A DNA stretch of 64,000 nt from Rhodobacteraceae bacterium HLUCCA12 (GCA_001314715.1 LJSV01000001.1:310001-374000); one strand, 5' to 3'; shown: positions 44,639 through 54,450, counted from the stretch's first letter. Made by a program: numbers and translations. Notes: generated from the letters alone by a model not told the origin.

Positions 44639-46219
44639 GTGTTACACTGGATCGTTGCCCCGATCGTTCTGCCTGCGCTGGTCGCGCCGATCATCGCGCT
44701 GGCGATGCGCCACGACCTGGTGTTGCAGCGCGTCTTTTCGCTGGCCTCGACATCGGCGCTGGTGCTGATCGCCGCCGCGCTGTTTCAGGCGGCCGCGACG
44801 GGGGCGGTCGAATCCTATGAGATCGGTTCCTGGCCGGCGCCCTTCGGCATCGTCCTGGTGCTGGACCGACTGTCCGCGCTGATGGTGACCCTGACCGCCG
44901 TGCTGGCGCTGGTGGTGCTGGCCTATGCCGTCGCATCGGGCTGGGATGCGCGCGGACGCCATTTTCATGCGCTCTACCAGTTCCAGCTCATGGGGCTGTT
45001 CGGGGCGATGCTGACGGGCGACATCTTCAACCTGTTCGTCTTTTTCGAGATCCTTCTGATTGCCAGCTACGGGCTGATGATCCATGGCGGCGGGCGGATG
45101 CGGCTGCGCGGCGGGGTGCAGTATGTGGTGTTCAACCTCGCGGGCTCGACGCTGTTTCTGTTCGCGCTTGGCACGATCTATGGCGTCATGGGCACGCTGA
45201 ACATGGCCGACATGGCGGTGCGCGCCGCCGAATTGCCCCCCGGTGACAGCGGGCTGTTGCGGGTGGCGGCGGCGCTGCTGCTTCTGGTCTTCGTGCTCAA
45301 GGGGGCGGTGCTGCCGCTGCATTTCTGGCTGCCCAACACCTATGCGCTGGCCCCGGCACCGGTGGCGGCGCTGTTTGCGGTCATGACCAAGGTCGGCGCC
45401 TATTCGGTGATCCGGGTCTATACGCTGGTCTTTCACCCTGAGCTTGAGGCAACCGGAACCATGATCGCCGACATCCTGATTCCGGCCGCGCTGCTGACGC
45501 TGGCGGTGGGCATGATCGGGGTTCTGGCGGGGGGCACCCTGGCGCGGGTCGTGGCCTTCGCCGCCATCGGCTCGATGGGCACGCTGTTTCTGGCCATCGG
45601 TGCCTTCACGCCGCAGGCGACGGCGGCGGCGGTCTATTACCTAGTGCATTCGACGCTGGCCGCCGCGGCGCTGTTTCTGATCGTCGATCAGATCCGCGCG
45701 CGGCTGGGCAGCAGCGCGCTGGTCGCGCAACCACCGATGGCCAGTGGCGGGCTGGTCGCGGCGCTGTTTTTTGGCGCCGCCATTGCCATGGCCGGGATGC
45801 CGCCGCTGTCGGGGTTCGTCGGCAAGCTTCTAGTGATGGACGCGCTGCGCGCGCACCCGCTCTGGATCTGGATCTGGGCCACGATCCTGATCACCTCGCT
45901 GATCAGCGTCGTCGGCTTTGCGCGCGCGGGCTCGACCCTGTTCTGGATGGCGCATGACGCGGGCACACCGATGCCGCCACCCGACGCCGAGGCGCGCGTC
46001 AACCGGATCGAGGACCAGGTGCACCCCGGCGCGGCACTTGCCAGCATCGGCGCGATGCTGGGCCTGATCGTGGCGCTAACGGTTCTGGCCGGGCCGATGA
46101 TGCGCCAGGCCGAGGCCACCGCCGCGCAACTGCACGACCGGCAAGCCTATATCGAAGCAGTCCTTGGGCCGGCGCCGACGGCGAACCCGAACCCGCAAGC
46201 CGCGGACGAGGAGAGATGA
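44639..46219 (+). CDS. mrpD: Mrp Na+/H+ antiporter subunit D
   Basis: This NuoN/NuoM-like proton-translocating subunit of about 526 residues has roughly fourteen helices. Conserved membrane acids and lysines lie in LFVFFEILLIASYGLMI and LKGAVLPLHFWLPNTYALAP. Two start codons are possible: TTG at 44636 and GTG at 44639. I favour GTG because a GGAG lies 7 bases before it. mrpE follows after one base. Confidence 0.94.
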   Translation: MLHWIVAPIVLPALVAPIIALAMRHDLVLQRVFSLASTSALVLIAAALFQAAATGAVESYEIGSWPAPFGIVLVLDRLSALMVTLTAVLALVVLAYAVASGWDARGRHFHALYQFQLMGLFGAMLTGDIFNLFVFFEILLIASYGLMIHGGGRMRLRGGVQYVVFNLAGSTLFLFALGTIYGVMGTLNMADMAVRAAELPPGDSGLLRVAAALLLLVFVLKGAVLPLHFWLPNTYALAPAPVAALFAVMTKVGAYSVIRVYTLVFHPELEATGTMIADILIPAALLTLAVGMIGVLAGGTLARVVAFAAIGSMGTLFLAIGAFTPQATAAAVYYLVHSTLAAAALFLIVDQIRARLGSSALVAQPPMASGGLVAALFFGAAIAMAGMPPLSGFVGKLLVMDALRAHPLWIWIWATILITSLISVVGFARAGSTLFWMAHDAGTPMPPPDAEARVNRIEDQVHPGAALASIGAMLGLIVALTVLAGPMMRQAEATAAQLHDRQAYIEAVLGPAPTANPNPQAADEER

Positions 46220-46220
46220 C

Positions 46221-46718
46221 ATGACGCTGTTTCACAAGGTCTTTCCGCATCCCGTCCTGTCGCTGAGCCTGGTGGTGATCTGGGTCCTGCTGGTCAATAC
46301 CGTGACCCTGAACGCGGTGGTGTTCGGCGCCATTCTGGGGCTGGTGCTGCCGCAACTGACGCGCGCCTACTGGCCCAACGCGCCGCGACTGCGCAGCCCG
46401 CTGCGCATCGCCGGATATGTTCTGGTGGTGTTGTGGGATATCGTCGTCGCCAATGTCGAGGTCGCGCTGATCATCCTTTTCAAACCGGAAGCCGCGCGGC
46501 GGCCCAACTGGGTCACCATCCCGCTGGAGCTGCGCTCGCCCGAGGCGATCACCGTCCTGGCGGGCACGATCACCATGACACCCGGCACCGTGTCCTGCGA
46601 TCTGGCCGAGAATGGCCATGCCATCCTGGTACATTGCCTGCATGCGCCCGACCCCGATGCGGTGCGCGACCAGATCAAGCACCGGTACGAACGCCGCCTG
46701 AAGGAGATTTTCGAATGA
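46221..46718 (+). CDS. mrpE: Mrp Na+/H+ antiporter subunit E
   Basis: This 165-residue small Mrp subunit has two or three membrane helices and a cytoplasmic domain. Its MTLFHKVFPHPVLSLSLVV start and TMTPGTVSCDL motif are standard. ATG 46221 follows GAGGAGAGATGAC, whose TGA ends mrpD. Its stop overlaps mrpF (ATGA). Confidence 0.94.
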   Translation: MTLFHKVFPHPVLSLSLVVIWVLLVNTVTLNAVVFGAILGLVLPQLTRAYWPNAPRLRSPLRIAGYVLVVLWDIVVANVEVALIILFKPEAARRPNWVTIPLELRSPEAITVLAGTITMTPGTVSCDLAENGHAILVHCLHAPDPDAVRDQIKHRYERRLKEIFE

Positions 46719-46984
46719 TCACCTATGCGCTGTTCTTTGCCTTCGCCTGTTTCGGGCTTGCGCTGCTGCTGAACCTCTATCGCGTGACGGTGGGGCCGAA
46801 CACCAGCGACCGGATCCTGGCGCTGGATACCATGGTCATCAACGTGATCGCGCTGTTGATCCTTTATGGCATCCTGCGCGGCACGGCGGTCTATTTCGAG
46901 GCGTCGATGCTGTTTGCGATGGTCGGGTTCGTCTCGACGGTTGCTTATTGCCGTTACCTGCTGCGCGGCGGCATCATCGAATAG
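46715..46984 (+). CDS. mrpF: Mrp Na+/H+ antiporter subunit F
   Basis: This 89-residue subunit has three membrane helices. It starts at ATG 46715, overlapping mrpE. The family segment RVTVGPNTSDRILALDTM holds the conserved aspartate thought to take part in ion movement. mrpG begins 9 bases after the stop. Confidence 0.94.
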   Translation: MITYALFFAFACFGLALLLNLYRVTVGPNTSDRILALDTMVINVIALLILYGILRGTAVYFEASMLFAMVGFVSTVAYCRYLLRGGIIE

Positions 46985-46993
46985 GAGGGGGCG

Positions 46994-47395
46994 ATGGAAC
47001 TCTGGGCGGAAATCGTGATCTCGGCGCTGCTGGTCGTGGCGGGCTTTTTCGGCATCGTCGGGTCGTTCGGGCTGGTGCGGCTGGGCGATGCCATGTCGCG
47101 GCTACACGCCCCGACCAAGGCCACGACGCTGGGTGTCGGCAGCGTGCTGATCGCATCGATGATATATTTCTTTGCCGCCGACGGGACCGTGTCGGCGCAT
47201 GAATTGATGATCTCGCTGTTTCTGTTCCTGACCGCGCCCATCACCGCGCATTTCATCGCCAAGGTCCATTTGCACCTCCACGAACGCCCGCAAAGCCTGC
47301 CCCGGCCGGCCGACGATCTGGAATGGGCCGGTTTCACCGCCGAGGCACCGACGCGCGGCCTGCGCAAGCCCGAGCCCGAAACCCCGGCCGACTGA
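46994..47395 (+). CDS. mrpG: Mrp Na+/H+ antiporter subunit G
   Basis: This 133-residue last subunit of the operon has three helices and the conserved VGSFGLVRLGDAMSRLHAPT motif. A soluble tail rich in Pro/Glu follows (PRPADDLEWAGFTAEAP). An AGGAGG lies just before the ATG. The operon closes here; the next gene, mscL, is on the opposite strand. Confidence 0.94.
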   Translation: MELWAEIVISALLVVAGFFGIVGSFGLVRLGDAMSRLHAPTKATTLGVGSVLIASMIYFFAADGTVSAHELMISLFLFLTAPITAHFIAKVHLHLHERPQSLPRPADDLEWAGFTAEAPTRGLRKPEPETPAD

Positions 47396-47438
47396 CCGCG
47401 CCTTGCCGGCCGGACGACGGGCGCGGCGGGCGGAGCGT

Positions 47439-47834
47439 CTATTGACCCTGGCGCACCTTCAGCAGATCGCGGATCTCGGCCAGCAGTTCTTCCTGCGTGG
47501 GGCCTGCGGGCACTTCGGCGGCGGGCTCGGCCTCCTTGCGGGCGGTGGCCTCTTTCACACGGTTGACGGTGCGCACCAGCAGGAACACGACCCAGGCAAC
47601 GATCAGGAAATTGATCAATGCGTTGATGAAGTTGCCATACATGAACTGCGCGTCGCCGAGCCCGACACTGAGCGCGCTGAAATCGACCCCGCCGATAAAG
47701 AGCCCGATCAGCGGATTGATCAGATCGTTGACCAGCGATGTGACGATGGCAGTGAAAGCGACCCCGATGATGATGCCGACGGCCATGTCCATGACATTCC
47801 CGCGGGCGATGAAATCCCTGAATTCCCTGATCAT
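47439..47834 (-). CDS. mscL: large-conductance mechanosensitive channel
   Basis: MscL (131 residues) is a pentameric safety valve that opens at high membrane tension and releases solutes on hypo-osmotic shock. Helix 1 has [20 protein letters not shown] and helix 2 [21 protein letters not shown] cytoplasmic helix ends at [17 protein letters not shown] 47834 begins the family motif [13 protein letters not shown]; a GTG at 47861 would add nine residues. Convergent neighbour of the Mrp operon, with which it shares an osmotic/ionic theme. Confidence 0.95.
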   Translation of the reverse strand: MIREFRDFIARGNVMDMAVGIIIGVAFTAIVTSLVNDLINPLIGLFIGGVDFSALSVGLGDAQFMYGNFINALINFLIVAWVVFLLVRTVNRVKEATARKEAEPAAEVPAGPTQEELLAEIRDLLKVRQGQ

Positions 47835-48039
47835 TCCTGTCTCTTTTCTGATTTGCGGCACGAATCGCCTTGCGGCGCGACGACAAAGCTTAGGTCGGCT
47901 CTGCCCCTGTGCGAAGCGGTTTGTTCACATGTTGCGCATTCGCGCCCCGGCGGGCCACGATCGGGCCGGTTGCAGTTGCCAACACCGATGAACCTGTGGC
48001 AAGACAGGGCCGACCGATGCAGCCACAAGAGCCCCCAGG

Positions 48040-48693
48040 ATGACCGATTTCGCCACCCGCCGCATGATGATGGTCGATACGCAGGTGCGCCCCTCGGATG
48101 TCACGAAATTTCCCATTCTCGACGCGATGCTGAACGTTCCGCGCGAATTGTTCGTGCCCACCGCGATGATCGAGGCCGCCTATGTCGGCGAAACGCTTGA
48201 GATCGCGCCGGGCCGCGTGCTGCTGGAGCCGCGCACCCTGGCCAAGATGCTGGATGGTCTGGACCTGCAAGGCAATGAACTCGTGCTCGATATCGGTGCC
48301 GGGCTGGGCTATTCCAGCGCCGTAATGGCCCGTCTGGCCGAGGCCGTGATCGCCGTCGAACCCGACGAATCGCTGGCCAAAGATGCCGAGGCCGCGCTGG
48401 AAGCCGCTGGTGCCAGCAATGTCGTCGTCGAACGTCAGGCCCTGGCCGAAGGCGCGCCGCGTCATGGCCCCTATGACGCGATCGTGGTTCAGGGCGGGGT
48501 CGAAACCTTTCCGCCTGCCCTTGAGGATCAGTTGAAGGAAGGCGGCCGCGTCATGGCCGTGTTCATGGACGGCGCCCTGGGCGTGGTGCGCGTCGGCGTC
48601 AAGCGTCAGGGGGCAATCCGGTGGATGGATGCCTTCAACGCCGCTGCCCCGGTGCTGGAGGGGTTCGGCAAGGAAAAGGCCTTCGCACTGTAG
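48040..48693 (+). CDS. protein-L-isoaspartate O-methyltransferase-like protein
   Basis: This 217-residue SAM-dependent methyltransferase of the Pcm family has motif I VLDIGAGLGYSSAVMARLA, near residue 83. The acceptor-side motifs are divergent from bona fide Pcm (EVGSGSGY, PPALEDQLKEGGRVMA is retained). Alphaproteobacteria often keep such a copy directly upstream of tolC, as here (76 bases). It may not repair isoaspartate; its substrate is uncertain. Confidence 0.85.
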   Translation: MTDFATRRMMMVDTQVRPSDVTKFPILDAMLNVPRELFVPTAMIEAAYVGETLEIAPGRVLLEPRTLAKMLDGLDLQGNELVLDIGAGLGYSSAVMARLAEAVIAVEPDESLAKDAEAALEAAGASNVVVERQALAEGAPRHGPYDAIVVQGGVETFPPALEDQLKEGGRVMAVFMDGALGVVRVGVKRQGAIRWMDAFNAAAPVLEGFGKEKAFAL

Positions 48694-48769
48694 GCCGCGC
48701 CGCGCTGTCGCCCGGCAGCACGAACCGCAGAAACTGAAATTGTGCGCGGGCGCGCCTAGGAGGTCTGAT

Positions 48770-50221
48770 ATGCGAATGCGTCTTGCTGTGGGTATCCTGG
48801 CTCTGGCCGTCACGGTCGCGTCCGGCATGCCCGACCGGGCAGGGGCGCAGACCCTGGCGGATACGCTGGTTGCCGCCTATCGCAATTCGAACCTGCTGGA
48901 ACAGAACCGCGCGCTGCTGCGCGCCACCGACGAGGACGTGGTGCAGGCACGCGCCGAGCTTTTGCCGGTGGTCCAGTTCATCACCGGAGCGCAGGCCAAC
49001 CGCCGGCGGGTCGAGATGCAGCAACCCGGCGTCGGCGCCGTGGCGACGACGACATCGTCGCGCCAGTTGAACTTCTCGCTTTCCGCCGAGATGCCGCTGG
49101 TCGATTTCGGGCGCGGGCAACTGGGCGTGCAGATCGCGCGCGAGCAGGTTCTGTCGGCGCGGGCCGGGCTGATCGCGGTGGAACAGGGTGTGCTGCTGCA
49201 AGCGGTGCAAGCCTATCTGAACCTGATCAGCGCCCGCGACACGACCGAGTTGCGGCGCAACAATGTCGATGTGATCGGCCAGGAGGTGCGGGCCGCGCGC
49301 GAACGGTTCGAACTGGGCGATTCCACGCGCACCGATGTCGCCATCGCCGAGGCCCGTCTGGCGGCGGCGGAATCGGCCCTGTCGGCCGCCGAGGGCGATT
49401 TCAACGTGGCACGCGAGGCCTTCAACATGGCGGTCGGCCGGTATCCGGGCAACCTGCGCGATGCGCCTCGCCTGCCGCGACTGCCCTCCAGCCTTGAAGC
49501 CGCGCTCGCCGCCGGGCGACGCAATCATCCCTCGATCGTTCAGGCGCAGCACGAGATTGCGGCCGCCGACCTGGTGGTCGAAACCGCAGGCCGGCAACGC
49601 ATGGGCACGGTTACGGGCTCGCTGTCGGCGGGCATGATCGCCGAAACAGGGCGCACCGTGGGCGATGTGACGGCATCGGTCACATGGGGCGTCCCGATCT
49701 ACAGCGGCGGGTCGATCAACTCGGCCGAGCGTCAGGCCATCGCCCGCCAGGAGGCTGCGCGCGCGGACCTCCATCAGACCGTTGCGCAGGTTCACGAGGC
49801 CGTGTCCGAGGCCTGGGCACAGCTTGAAGTGTCGCGCGCGCAGCTTGCCGCAAGCGACACCCAGATCGAGGCATCGCGCACCGCTTACGAATCCGTGCGC
49901 GCCGAGGCCGAGTTCGGATCGCGTACCACGCTTGACGTGCTCAACGCCGAACAGGAATTGCGCGACGCGCAGGCCAACCGAATCTTTGCCAGCGCCTCGG
50001 TGCAGCTGGGCGCTTATGCACTGCTGGAAGCCATGGGCCAGTTGACGGTCGAGGCGCTGAACCTCGGGATTCCGACCTATGACGTCGAGGCCTATTCGGC
50101 GGCCTTTTCAAATGCGCGCGCGCCCTCGGGCGAGCCGGCGACACGCGCGCGATCCGAACAGGGCGACCGCCTTGACCGGATCATGCACCGCGCGCCCGGC
50201 AACCTGAACCGGGGTCCGTGA
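48770..50221 (+). CDS. tolC: TolC-family outer membrane efflux protein
   Basis: This 483-residue outer membrane channel serves tripartite efflux and type I secretion. It has a signal peptide (LAVGILALAVTVASG, cleavage after AGA near residue 25). Two structural repeats follow, rich in coiled-coil helices, with the family motif RLAAAESALSAAEGDFNVARE and its second-half counterpart. ATG 48770 has a full AGGAGG 6 bases upstream. It lies between the Pcm-like gene and a PopZ-like gene. Confidence 0.94.
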   Translation: MRMRLAVGILALAVTVASGMPDRAGAQTLADTLVAAYRNSNLLEQNRALLRATDEDVVQARAELLPVVQFITGAQANRRRVEMQQPGVGAVATTTSSRQLNFSLSAEMPLVDFGRGQLGVQIAREQVLSARAGLIAVEQGVLLQAVQAYLNLISARDTTELRRNNVDVIGQEVRAARERFELGDSTRTDVAIAEARLAAAESALSAAEGDFNVAREAFNMAVGRYPGNLRDAPRLPRLPSSLEAALAAGRRNHPSIVQAQHEIAAADLVVETAGRQRMGTVTGSLSAGMIAETGRTVGDVTASVTWGVPIYSGGSINSAERQAIARQEAARADLHQTVAQVHEAVSEAWAQLEVSRAQLAASDTQIEASRTAYESVRAEAEFGSRTTLDVLNAEQELRDAQANRIFASASVQLGAYALLEAMGQLTVEALNLGIPTYDVEAYSAAFSNARAPSGEPATRARSEQGDRLDRIMHRAPGNLNRGP

Positions 50222-50350
50222 CCGGCGCCTTCCACGCGGCCCGGAACCGCTGTGTTGCCGTATCGAGAACCGGTTTGCACCGACAGGGCGGTTGTTTTGT
50301 GACCGTCTTGGCGCTATCCTTGCGGAAAAAACAGAACCAGAGGATCGGGC

Positions 50351-51127
50351 ATGTCAGAGGCAATGACCAACAGCGAGATCGAGGATGTTCTGACATCCAT
50401 TCGTCGGCTGGTGGCGCAGGAACAGCGGCATGCCAGCGCGAATGCACCAGCGCCCTCGGGACGGTTGGTGCTGACGCCGGCGCAACGCATCGATACGCCT
50501 GCGGAGGAAGGCGCCGTCGCGCCGCCGCATGAGCCGGCGGCGGATGCCGGGCAACCCGCTGCGGCGGATCAGGTGCAGGCCGACACCCCGCCCACGACAT
50601 CCACCGACAGCGCCGATCCGGCCCCGAAGGACGCGGCGCAGGACGCCGCCGCAAACACCGCATCGCCCTTGTCGCCGCCGCCTGATTTCCGCCGGCTCGA
50701 AGCGACGATTGCCGAGCTTGAAGCGGCGGTATCGGCCAGCGGATCGGTGTTTGAACCCGATTGCGGCGATGCCGGACCGGGGGCGCGCAGGACAGAGCCG
50801 TCGAATGTGACCGCGCTTTATGCCAAGCCCAGCTTCATTCATAATCCGCCCGCTGAGTCTGCGGCTATCAGCACGCAGACGACCGAGACGCAAGCCGCGC
50901 AGACCGCGTTGCCCGCTGCCGACAACGCGGCAGAGGTCGATCCCGCCGACGAGGACGACGGCGATCCGATCGAAACGGTGATCGATGAGGCGACGCTGCG
51001 CAGTCTGGTTGCCCAGATCGTGCGCGAGGAATTGCACGGGCAACTGGGCGAGCGGATCACCTTGCAGGTGCGCAAGCTGGTGCGTAGCGAAATCGCCAAG
51101 GCGCTGGATTCGCGCAACTTGCTTTAA
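50351..51127 (+). CDS. PopZ-like polar scaffold protein candidate (DUF2497-like)
   Basis: This 258-residue protein has a short N-terminal helix EIEDVLTSIRRLVAQE, close in character to the PopZ N-terminal EILASIRRI motif. A long Pro/Ala/Asp/Glu-rich low-complexity middle (about 30-205) and a C-terminal helical region (LRSLVAQIVREELHGQLGER) follow. This three-part plan is that of PopZ, which organises the cell pole and holds ParB. The order pcm-tolC-DUF2497 seen here is, as I recall, shared with rhizobia, where valS follows; here transketolase lies on the opposite strand instead. ATG 50351 has a modest GAGG upstream. Confidence 0.62.
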   Translation: MSEAMTNSEIEDVLTSIRRLVAQEQRHASANAPAPSGRLVLTPAQRIDTPAEEGAVAPPHEPAADAGQPAAADQVQADTPPTTSTDSADPAPKDAAQDAAANTASPLSPPPDFRRLEATIAELEAAVSASGSVFEPDCGDAGPGARRTEPSNVTALYAKPSFIHNPPAESAAISTQTTETQAAQTALPAADNAAEVDPADEDDGDPIETVIDEATLRSLVAQIVREELHGQLGERITLQVRKLVRSEIAKALDSRNLL

Positions 51128-51155
51128 TCACGCGCCCCGGCGCCCAAGAATGCAA

Positions 51156-51186
51156 GCAAACGCCGGGTTGCGAACCCGGCGTTTGC
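51156..51186. terminator. palindromic bidirectional terminator between the PopZ-like gene and tkt
   Basis: A perfect 14-base stem (51156-51169 with 51173-51186) closes a 3-base loop between two converging genes. Both ends carry AAA/TTT within the stem, so it can end transcripts from either side, though the T-run is only three bases long. Confidence 0.7.
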
Positions 51187-51193
51187 ATCTGCG

Positions 51194-53206
51194 TCAGAGT
51201 AGCGCCTTGGCTCTGTCGGCCACCACCTCGGCGGTAATGCCGAACTGCTTGAACAATTCGCCCGCCGGGGCCGAGGCGCCAAAACCCGTCATGCCGACGA
51301 AATCGGATTTCCGGGCCCGTTCGCCCAGAAGCCAGCGATCCCAGCCGCCAGCACGCACCGCCGCCTCGACGCCGATACGCACCGGACCGGCCGGCAGAAC
51401 GCGCTTGCGATAGGCGTCGTCCTGGGCCGCGAACAGCTCCATGCAGGGCATCGAGACGACGCGGGTTCCGACGCCTTCGGCCTGCAAAAGCGCGCGCGCC
51501 TTGAGCGCGATCTCGACCTCGGAACCGGTGGCAATCAGGATCACCCGGCGCTTGCCGTCGGACTCGGCCAGCACATAGGCGCCCTGCGCGGTCAGGTTGC
51601 GCGCGCCATAGGCCTTGCGCACGGCAGACAACCCCTGACGGCTGAGTGACAGGACCGATGGCGTGGTCTTCTGGTTGAGGGCGATTTCCCAGGCCTCGGC
51701 GGTTTCGACCTGATCGGCGGGCCGGAACACCAGCGTGTTCGGCGTCGCGCGTGAAATTGCCAGATGTTCGACCGGCTGGTGGGTCGGGCCATCCTCGCCC
51801 AGACCGATACTGTCATGGGTCATGACATAAACAACCGGCAGCCCCATCAGCGCCGACAGCCGCATCGCCGGGCGCGCGTAATCGGTAAAGGCCATGAAGG
51901 TGCCGCCATAGGGGCGCACGCCGCCATGCAGCGCCATGCCGTTCATCGCCGCCGCCATCGCGTGTTCGCGGATGCCGTAATAGACATAACGCCCCTTGCG
52001 GTTGGCAGGCTCGAATGTGCCCAGATCGGCGGTCTTGGTATTGTTCGACCCCGTCAGATCGGCCGACCCCCCCAGCGTTTCGCCCAGGATCGGGTTCACC
52101 ACCTTGAGAACTGCCTCGCTGGCGGCGCGGGTGGCCAGCTTGGGTTGATCCGCGACGGCCTGTTTCTTCAACTTGCGGATCGCCGTGGCCAGCTTGTTCG
52201 GCACCTCGCGCGCAAAGATGCGCTCGAATTCGGCCTTGCGGGTCGGCGACAGGGCGGCCAGTCGCGCCTCCCAGTCCTTGCGGGCGTTGCGCCCACGCGC
52301 GCCGATGACCTCCCAGGCCTGCTTGATTTCGGCGGGGATGACGAAAGGCCCGTGTTCCCAGCCATAGGCCTTGCGGGTGTCGGCGATCAGTTGCGCATCG
52401 GTCAGCGCGCCGTGGCCCTTGGACGTATCCTGCGCCGACGAACCCAGCGCGATATGCGTCTTGCACGCCACCATGGCGGGGCGCGGGCTGGCCTTGGCGG
52501 CGGTGATCGCGCGGTCGATCTCGGCCGGGTCATGGCCATTGCAGTCGAACACATCCCACCCGGCGGCGGCAAACCGCGCCTTCTGGTCGGTGACGCAGGC
52601 CATGTCCACGGTGCCGTCGATGGTGATGTTGTTGTTGTCCCACAGCACGATCAGCCGCGACAGCTGGTGCTTGCCGGCCAGGCCGATCGCCTCGTGGCTG
52701 ATGCCTTCCATCAGGCAGCCGTCGCCGGCGACGACATAGGTGTGGTGATCCTGGATCTTGCTGCCCCAGCGCGCGCGCAGCGATTCCTCGGCCATGGCGA
52801 AACCCACAGCATTGGCCAGCCCCTGACCCAGCGGGCCGGTGGTGGTCTCGATCCCCTTGGCGTGGCCATATTCCGGGTGGCCGGCCGTGATCGCGCCCCA
52901 CTGCCGGAAATTCCTGAGCTGGTCCAGCGTCATGTCCTGATAGCCGGTCAGGTGCAGCAGCGCGTAAAGCAGCATCGAGCCGTGACCGGCCGACAGGATG
53001 AATCGGTCGCGGTCGGGCCAGTCGGGGGCCGCTGCGTCGAATTTCAGATGCTTTTCAAAGAGAACGGTGGCCACATCCGCCATGCCCATCGGCATCCCCG
53101 AATGGCCCGAATTGGCGGCGGCGACAGCGTCGAGGGCCAGAACGCGGATCGCGCTGGCCTTGTTCCAATGGTCGGGCGCTTGCGCGCGCAGCGTGGCGAT
53201 GTCCAA
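51194..53206 (-). CDS. tkt: transketolase
   Basis: This thiamine diphosphate enzyme of the pentose phosphate and Calvin pathways has about 670 residues. TPP-binding motif [16 protein letters not shown]-terminal [19 protein letters not shown] and the [13 protein letters not shown]-terminal domain are present. Two starts are possible: ATG at 53224 and TTG at 53206. The TTG lies 8 bases after AAGGA and begins [17 protein letters not shown], where homologues usually start, so I place the start there. No other Calvin-cycle gene is adjacent, so it is probably the housekeeping copy. Confidence 0.92.
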   Translation of the reverse strand: MDIATLRAQAPDHWNKASAIRVLALDAVAAANSGHSGMPMGMADVATVLFEKHLKFDAAAPDWPDRDRFILSAGHGSMLLYALLHLTGYQDMTLDQLRNFRQWGAITAGHPEYGHAKGIETTTGPLGQGLANAVGFAMAEESLRARWGSKIQDHHTYVVAGDGCLMEGISHEAIGLAGKHQLSRLIVLWDNNNITIDGTVDMACVTDQKARFAAAGWDVFDCNGHDPAEIDRAITAAKASPRPAMVACKTHIALGSSAQDTSKGHGALTDAQLIADTRKAYGWEHGPFVIPAEIKQAWEVIGARGRNARKDWEARLAALSPTRKAEFERIFAREVPNKLATAIRKLKKQAVADQPKLATRAASEAVLKVVNPILGETLGGSADLTGSNNTKTADLGTFEPANRKGRYVYYGIREHAMAAAMNGMALHGGVRPYGGTFMAFTDYARPAMRLSALMGLPVVYVMTHDSIGLGEDGPTHQPVEHLAISRATPNTLVFRPADQVETAEAWEIALNQKTTPSVLSLSRQGLSAVRKAYGARNLTAQGAYVLAESDGKRRVILIATGSEVEIALKARALLQAEGVGTRVVSMPCMELFAAQDDAYRKRVLPAGPVRIGVEAAVRAGGWDRWLLGERARKSDFVGMTGFGASAPAGELFKQFGITAEVVADRAKALL

Positions 53207-53409
53207 GGGTTTTGTCCTTCTCATGGCAGCGTTGCGCGCGTCATAGCAGGCTTGGTCCCAAGTTCAAGCGCGCGCTTAAGCGCAAGGCGCAACCCATTGG
53301 TTGGAAAGGGCCGACAATCGCCGTAATCTATGCTTTCATCACCGGGCCGGGACACGGCGCGTGATTCGCGCCGGGCCCTTGTCCGTGCCGCCAGACGGGA
53401 GGTTTGACG

Positions 53410-53955
53410 ATGAGCGACATTGCCGCCTATGAGCGCCGCATCTCGGCCGCGCTGGACCGGATCGCCCGCCGGATCGAGGATGGTGGCGGGCGGCCGTCGG
53501 ATGCGCCCTTGCCGCGCACGTCGATCTTTGGGCGCGGGGCCAGCCAGCGCGAAGCCGGTGCAGATGAGGAAACGCGCGCCACCATCGACAGCCTGCGCGA
53601 GGCGCTTGAAAAGGAACGCGCCGCCAACGCCCAGTTGAGCGAGCGGGTCCACCAGGTCAAGCAACGTCAGGAAACCACGATTGCTCAGCTTGAACGGCGG
53701 CTGGCGCGCCTGACCGAACAGCTTGATCTGCAAAGCCTGGAGATGCTGCGCCTGAAAAAGGCCAATGCCCGGCTGATGGAATCGAACTCGGCATTGCGCG
53801 AGGCGCAGGCCCAGGCCTTCCCCGATACCACGCTGGTCAACCGCTCGATCTCGGCCGAGCTTGAGGCGTTGCAGGCCGAACGCCGCGCCGAAATGGCCGA
53901 GATGGAAGAGATCCTTGCCGAACTCAAGCCGCTTCTGGCAGCGGACAGAAGCTGA
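53410..53955 (+). CDS. coiled-coil protein upstream of zapA (ZauP-like candidate)
   Basis: This 181-residue protein has a predicted coiled coil over about residues 55-175 (LREALEKERAANAQLSERVH and EMLRLKKANARLMESNSALR). A charged N-terminal helix precedes it (AYERRISAALDRIARRIE). It ends 10 bases before zapA and shares its strand. In Caulobacter a coiled-coil partner of ZapA (ZauP) is encoded next to zapA and sharpens the Z-ring. This protein fits by position and build. No sequence motif by itself proves the identity. ATG 53410 follows GGGAGG. Confidence 0.6.
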   Translation: MSDIAAYERRISAALDRIARRIEDGGGRPSDAPLPRTSIFGRGASQREAGADEETRATIDSLREALEKERAANAQLSERVHQVKQRQETTIAQLERRLARLTEQLDLQSLEMLRLKKANARLMESNSALREAQAQAFPDTTLVNRSISAELEALQAERRAEMAEMEEILAELKPLLAADRS

Positions 53956-53965
53956 GGAGAGAGCC

Positions 53966-54349
53966 ATGCCCGAAGAGACCATCACCATCGGCGGCAAGGA
54001 ATTCGAGGTTGCCTGCCAGGAAGGCGAAGAGCATTTCCTGCAGGCCGCCGCACGGATGCTGGACGGCGAGGCGCGCACCCTGATGGACCAGATCGGCCGT
54101 CTGCCCGAGGCGCGCATGCTGCTGATGGCGGGGCTGATGCTGGCCGACAAGACCGCCGGAACCGAGGATCGTGTGCGCGCCCTCGAACAGGAGCTGGAGG
54201 CCGCGCGCGCCGAGATCCAGCGCCTGCGCGGTGCCGAACCCGCCCGCGTCGAAGTGCCGGTCATCCCCCAGGACGTGGCCGAAAGCATGGCCGAACTGGC
54301 CGCGCGCGCCGAGGCGCTGGCCGACCAGCTGGACGAACAGCGCGCCTGA
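53966..54349 (+). CDS. zapA: cell division protein ZapA
   Basis: ZapA (127 residues) bundles FtsZ filaments at midcell. The N-terminal globular part has ITIGGKEFEVACQEGEEHFL and the conserved LDGEARTLMDQIGRLPEARM. The C-terminal half is coiled coil (VRALEQELEAARAEIQRLRG) and is followed by a second helical stretch. ATG 53966 follows GAGGAGAG, which overlaps the upstream stop. It is paired with the coiled-coil gene just before it and ends before a strong terminator. Confidence 0.92.
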   Translation: MPEETITIGGKEFEVACQEGEEHFLQAAARMLDGEARTLMDQIGRLPEARMLLMAGLMLADKTAGTEDRVRALEQELEAARAEIQRLRGAEPARVEVPVIPQDVAESMAELAARAEALADQLDEQRA

Positions 54350-54396
54350 TCCGTGCCGGGGCAGGGCGGTTGGCTGCGCTGACGGCGAGCCAATGA

Positions 54397-54422
54397 AAAA
54401 CCCCGGTTCTGGCCGGGGTTTT
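54397..54422. terminator. bidirectional rho-independent terminator
   Basis: AAAACCCCGG (54397-54406) and CCGGGGTTTT (54413-54422) form a 10-base stem with a 6-base loop. T-runs result on either strand, so it serves zapA on the plus strand and grxD on the minus strand. Confidence 0.85.
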
Positions 54423-54450
54423 CGCGTCTCAGTGCTGCGGCATCACCGCA

